DNA of 35,208 nt from Streptosporangiaceae bacterium. Lineage in GTDB: Bacteria; Actinomycetota; Actinomycetes; Streptosporangiales; Streptosporangiaceae. Location of the stretch: assembly GCA_030038495.1 (NCBI GenBank), contig JASHOV010000547.1:1-35208 (forward strand). The letters run 5' to 3'. This document shows, one piece after another, positions 32,498-35,208 of the stretch (its first letter is position 1; every line of letters starts with the position of its first letter). The translations under genes and the position numbers were made by a program. The notes beneath the pieces are model-generated. The model was not told the origin of the DNA. It ran no database searches and saw only the letters and a program-made list of their open reading frames with translations.

Positions 32498-33060
32498 GCG
32501 GCCATCCGCTCCAGGATGAATGGTGCGGCAGCGGCGAGGTCTGGAAAGGACCAGACGCCGGCCCGTGCCTGGCGGTTGGGCCCTACGTGGATCGCGGTAG
32601 CACCGATCGCCTCGGCGAGCCCGATATCCTCGGGACGGTCGCCGACCACCCACGACGCCGCCAGGTCAAGATTCAGTGCCGCTTCCGCCGCCCTCGCCAT
32701 GCCGGGGCGCGGCTTACGGTCCTCGCTCGTGCGGGCGAACGCCTCGACGATCCCCGCCGGGTGGTAGGGGCAGAACGCGAACAGATCGACGTGCGCTCCG
32801 TAGCCGGCCAGAAGTTCCGCAATATAGCGGTGGACCTGCGCGACGTCGTCGATCCCGTAGAAGCCGCGAGCGACTCCGGCCTGGTTCGTGAGAACCGCAA
32901 CTGGAACGCCCGCCTGGTTGAACCGGGCAATGGCCTCGGCCGATCCGTCGATGAATTCGACGCGATCGATCGAGCCGACGTATCCGTGGTCGACGATGAT
33001 CGTGCCGTCGCGATCCAGCAGGACCCCCGGATGGCGCGGGCTAGCAGCTGCTGTCGCCAT
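32494..33060 (-). CDS. gmhB: D-glycero-D-manno-heptose 1,7-bisphosphate phosphatase (HAD)
   Basis: 188 aa; ATG with GAGAGG about 7 bases upstream. HAD phosphatase: DRDGT at 16-20 (nucleophile Asp), TNQAG near 58-62, DRKPRPGM at 114-121 and GDRPEDIGLA at 140-149. It removes the 7-phosphate of heptose bisphosphate before guanylylation. Oddity: E. coli GmhB binds structural zinc through a C-x-H pair and a later C-x-C pair just before RKP. Here CPYH (97-100) keeps the first pair, but the second is replaced by TSEDRKP, so two of four ligands are missing. First gene of the heptose operon; predicted promoter at 33146-33175. Histidinol-phosphatase is the main alternative, made unlikely by the neighbours. 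Confidence 0.88.
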   Translation of the reverse strand: MATAAASPRHPGVLLDRDGTIIVDHGYVGSIDRVEFIDGSAEAIARFNQAGVPVAVLTNQAGVARGFYGIDDVAQVHRYIAELLAGYGAHVDLFAFCPYHPAGIVEAFARTSEDRKPRPGMARAAEAALNLDLAASWVVGDRPEDIGLAEAIGATAIHVGPNRQARAGVWSFPDLAAAAPFILERMAA

Positions 33061-33145
33061 GGCAGCACCTCTCCTCCACGCCCGCTCGGGCCCTCAGTTC
33101 CGGCCGCCAGTTCGGTGCGCAACTCTCTGCGCGAGTGCTACGGGC

Positions 33146-33175
33146 ATATGAGCGGAAAGTTGGCGGCCGTGATAC
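33146..33175 (-). promoter_or_regulatory. Predicted promoter, locus motif (site H)
   Basis: Minus strand: GTATCA (33175-33170), 18-base spacer, TCATAT (33151-33146). It ends 85 bases before the gmhB ATG. The 11-mer CGTGATACTGG on the plus strand here (33168-33178) recurs exactly at site I. Confidence 0.6.
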
Positions 33176-33194
33176 TGGATGTGCCACGCGAGAC

Positions 33195-34028
33195 TCAAGT
33201 GGTCGGGCGGCCTTCGCCGACCGCGATCCCGAACATCCCGATCTCATCCAGCGACTCGCAGACGACCGTCCGGTAGCCGGGATGCCGCCGCGCGAAGGTC
33301 GCGAACCCGGTATGCGACTTGATGTCGTCCACCAGCATCACGCCGCCCGGTGACAGCTTCGCGGCGACCTGTTCCATCTCGAACAGGGTATTCCTGGCCG
33401 TGTGCAGGCTGTCGTGGATGAAGAGATCGACCTGGTCGACCTCGGCGACCAGGGCCGGCAGCCGCTGCCTGCTCGAGCCCTCCAGGTAGGACCAGCGTGC
33501 GCGGCACTCGTCAGTGACGGCCGCCCCGGTGTCGGCGTGCAGCCGATGATCAAGGGGGTGCGGCAGGTCGATGCTCCACAGATGGCCCTGGTCGTTCAGG
33601 CGCAGCGCCTCGAGCACCACCCGGCTGGTGACGCCGTGCGCGACCCCGGTCTCGATCACGACCTGCGGCCGGGTGTGCATGACGGTGCACCACACGGCCC
33701 GGCAGAGGAAGATCTCAGCATCGCTGTACCACCCGTAGGTGCCGCGGCCCGAGCCAAGCCCACGGCCGGACAGGAGCGCAGCGATCTCCGCCATGAGCCC
33801 GTCGAGGCGCTCGGCCTCCGGGCACGGCCAGGCCGCGCCGAATATGCCGTGCAGGTGCTCGAACCAGCCCTCGTCGAGCTGGGCCGGGCTGTATTTCACG
33901 CTCCCGTGGCGCTGCCAGAACTCGCCGGGCAGCGCCCGGCTCACTGCGACCGGATCGGCAGCGAACGTGCGCAGGAGGCGCGCCAGCTTCTGCGGGCGCG
34001 GCTCCTGCGGCTCAGTCCTCACGCTCAC
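33195..34028 (-). CDS. Class I SAM-dependent methyltransferase (Methyltransf_24-like)
   Basis: 277 aa; GTG start with GGGGAG about 8 bases upstream. VVIETGVAHGVTSRVVLEAL near residues 123-142 is motif I, WSIDLPHP the acidic strand 2, and DLFIHDSLHTARNTLFEMEQ with GGVMLVDDI the central catalytic region; the His/Asp pattern is that of the Methyltransf_24 / cephalosporin-hydroxylase-like group, which uses a metal and methylates hydroxyls of sugars or small molecules. The N-terminal ~100 residues hold helices not typical of the core fold. It has its own predicted promoter and is separated from gmhB by 134 bases containing another, so it is probably its own transcription unit. Likely decorates the polysaccharide; acceptor unknown. 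Confidence 0.82.
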   Translation of the reverse strand: MSVRTEPQEPRPQKLARLLRTFAADPVAVSRALPGEFWQRHGSVKYSPAQLDEGWFEHLHGIFGAAWPCPEAERLDGLMAEIAALLSGRGLGSGRGTYGWYSDAEIFLCRAVWCTVMHTRPQVVIETGVAHGVTSRVVLEALRLNDQGHLWSIDLPHPLDHRLHADTGAAVTDECRARWSYLEGSSRQRLPALVAEVDQVDLFIHDSLHTARNTLFEMEQVAAKLSPGGVMLVDDIKSHTGFATFARRHPGYRTVVCESLDEIGMFGIAVGEGRPTT

Positions 34029-34111
34029 GACGTTCTCCCCTCAGGGGCCGGCCAGCAGATCAGGCTGACCAGCAGGTCAGTGCGGCCAGCGGGTGCCCAG
34101 CTGCCGCCTGA

Positions 34112-34141
34112 ATATGAACCCCGAGCCGGTGATCGTGATAC
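34112..34141 (-). promoter_or_regulatory. Predicted promoter, locus motif (site I)
   Basis: Minus strand: GTATCA (34141-34136), 18-base spacer, TCATAT (34117-34112). It ends 83 bases before the GTG at 34028. Both blocks are identical to site H. Confidence 0.6.
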
Positions 34142-34168
34142 TGGGCGCCGCTATCCGCCCCCGCCCAG
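34141..34168. terminator. Possible hairpin at end of the hydrolase gene
   Basis: CTGGGCG (34141-34147) and CGCCCAG (34162-34168) form a perfect 7-bp stem with a 14-base loop spanning the TAG stop of the hydrolase gene. No T-run follows, so it is only a candidate terminator. It abuts site I. Confidence 0.3.
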
Positions 34169-35208
34169 GTTGAGGCTGTCCTGGTAGAGCGCGGCCATGG
34201 CCAGCGGCACCCAGCCGCTGTCCCAGGTGTGCGCCATGTAGGTCGGTGTCTCGGTGGTGTGCTGTATGCCCTCGCTGGTGAGCAGCGTGTCGTAGTCGGC
34301 GTCATCGGTCTGGTAGAGGCCATAGCCGCCGATCCAGATCCGGTTGCTGGTCAGGAACGGCGCGCTGTGCGCCTGAACGAACGACGCCGACAGCTCATAG
34401 TTGGCCTGGAAGTTGGCGTTGGTGCCGTACCCGGCCTCTGAGTCGCTACCGAACTCGTCGTAGGAGGTCATGTCCGCCGGGAAATCCCACGAAGCCGCCA
34501 GCGTGAATAGGTTGGGATACTTCAGGATCAGATCCTGCCCGCCGTAGCCGGACTTGGAGAACCCGATCAGCCAGATCTGCTCGGTGCCTGTGGTGGCCAG
34601 GTTCTGCTGGATCCAGGGCACCAGTTCCTGGGTCATGAAGCTCTCGTACTGGACGTCTGGATTGTCCGGGTTATCCGCGTACCAGGGGTCGATCGAGAAG
34701 GTCGGCTCGATGATCGTCAGGTTGTACTGGTTCTGAGCGTTGAGCGCCTGCAAGGTCTCCAGACCGTCCCCGTAGGTGCTGCCCAGTCCCGGCTCGACCG
34801 GCAGCACGATGAGGAAGTTGTGCGCCACTCCCGCGGCCGGATCCGACGGCGGCAGCACCCGCATCGGCTGTGACCCTGGCCCGTTGTCGGGGGAGGTCAC
34901 GCTGTAGGTCTCAATCCCGGTGTCGTCGGTGGACTGGTAGGTGATGCTGAACGCCGGCGTCGCGCCACAGGACACGGCCACGCTCGTGACGTCCGCGGCG
35001 GACATGACGCCCGATCCGGCCGAGACCGTGCAGGTCTGGCCGGACGGCTGGGTCCCCACCGTCACGTCATAGCCCGAGCCGGAATCCACCGGGGTAGCAA
35101 AAGTGAACGAGCCATCGCCGGTCACCGTCAGCGAATCGCCGCCATTGTCCTGCAGCACCAGCGTCCCCGACAGCCCCGACACCGAGCCGCCCACGGTGTA
35201 ACTGGACC
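34151..35208 (-). CDS. Secreted-type alpha/beta hydrolase with N-terminal Ig-like repeat, partial
   Basis: The frame is open to the window edge (codons before the listed GTG at 35194 read SSYT), so the 5' end is missing and the ORF-track start is not a real start. Residues near the edge, VGGSVSGLSGTLVLQDNGGD to TFATPV and TVGTQPSGQTCTVS, form one copy of a beta-sandwich repeat found in multiples in secreted bacterial proteins. Then an alpha/beta-hydrolase domain of ~260 residues: FLIVLPVEPG, the nucleophile elbow IGFSKSGYGG (Ser in GFSKSG), and a C-terminal AHTWDSGW with the likely catalytic His. Probably an extracellular esterase, perhaps a deacylase of the polysaccharide. GC appears somewhat lower than in the sugar genes (57% in one hand-counted line). 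Not cotranscribed with the next gene, which has site I. Confidence 0.75.
   Translation of the reverse strand, partial: SSYTVGGSVSGLSGTLVLQDNGGDSLTVTGDGSFTFATPVDSGSGYDVTVGTQPSGQTCTVSAGSGVMSAADVTSVAVSCGATPAFSITYQSTDDTGIETYSVTSPDNGPGSQPMRVLPPSDPAAGVAHNFLIVLPVEPGLGSTYGDGLETLQALNAQNQYNLTIIEPTFSIDPWYADNPDNPDVQYESFMTQELVPWIQQNLATTGTEQIWLIGFSKSGYGGQDLILKYPNLFTLAASWDFPADMTSYDEFGSDSEAGYGTNANFQANYELSASFVQAHSAPFLTSNRIWIGGYGLYQTDDADYDTLLTSEGIQHTTETPTYMAHTWDSGWVPLAMAALYQDSLNLGGGG

Noticed and set aside
33201-33222. Inverted repeat GGTCGG...CCGACC near the end of the methyltransferase gene
   Set aside because: Only a 6-bp stem, located inside the coding region before the stop, with no T-run; not convincing as a terminator.

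Overview
This is a roughly 70% GC window with frequent GTG starts and many 4-bp ATGA/GTGA gene overlaps. It fits an actinobacterium, probably a soil actinomycete; genus is not determinable by eye. Nearly every gene belongs to one locus that builds, modifies and exports a surface or secreted polysaccharide. There are no rRNA, tRNA, IS or CRISPR elements, and no gene-free stretch longer than 300 bases.

Layout: (1) 1-3132, sugar genes: two divergent C-methyltransferases (the left one cut by the window edge), an RfbF-like sugar-1-phosphate nucleotidyltransferase and a PIG-L deacetylase. (2) 15280-3113, minus strand: a 20-codon leader ORF, GT4, asparagine synthase, a bi-domain oxidoreductase, a heparinase II/III-like protein and two tandem Wzz-like proteins with degenerate ATPase domains, then a further GT4 with its own promoter. 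(3) 15497-19109, plus: an NAD-dependent epimerase, then a remarkable flippase fused to a RodZ-type HTH, a TM helix and an extracellular discoidin-like domain. (4) 23050-19140, minus: Wzy-like polymerase, ATP-grasp ligase, FAD oxidoreductase. (5) 23291-26318, plus: GT2, polysaccharide pyruvyl transferase, methyltransferase. (6) 33060-26315, minus: gmhB, gmhA, GT4, sugar epimerase, hddC, hddA (a full GDP-D-glycero-D-manno-heptose route), then a secreted DUF4038 glycosidase of lower GC. (7) 34028 to the right edge, minus: a methyltransferase and the C-terminal part of a secreted repeat-containing alpha/beta hydrolase.

Together these supply a Wzx/Wzy-type machine (flippase, polymerase, two co-polymerases), four glycosyltransferases, precursor supply including heptose, and decorations (methyl, pyruvyl ketal, de-N-acetylation, probable amidation or amino-acid ligation). 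A priming phosphoglycosyltransferase and a Walker-A-containing tyrosine kinase are not in the window.

The two strongest observations are: (a) a two-block promoter-like motif, GTATCA-N18-TCNWNT, upstream of nine transcription units on both strands, 49-90 bases before the start codons I favour, suggesting one alternative sigma factor controls the whole locus; and (b) the flippase-HTH-TM-discoidin fusion, which mirrors the layout of mycobacterial MviN with its pseudokinase replaced by a RodZ-like HTH.
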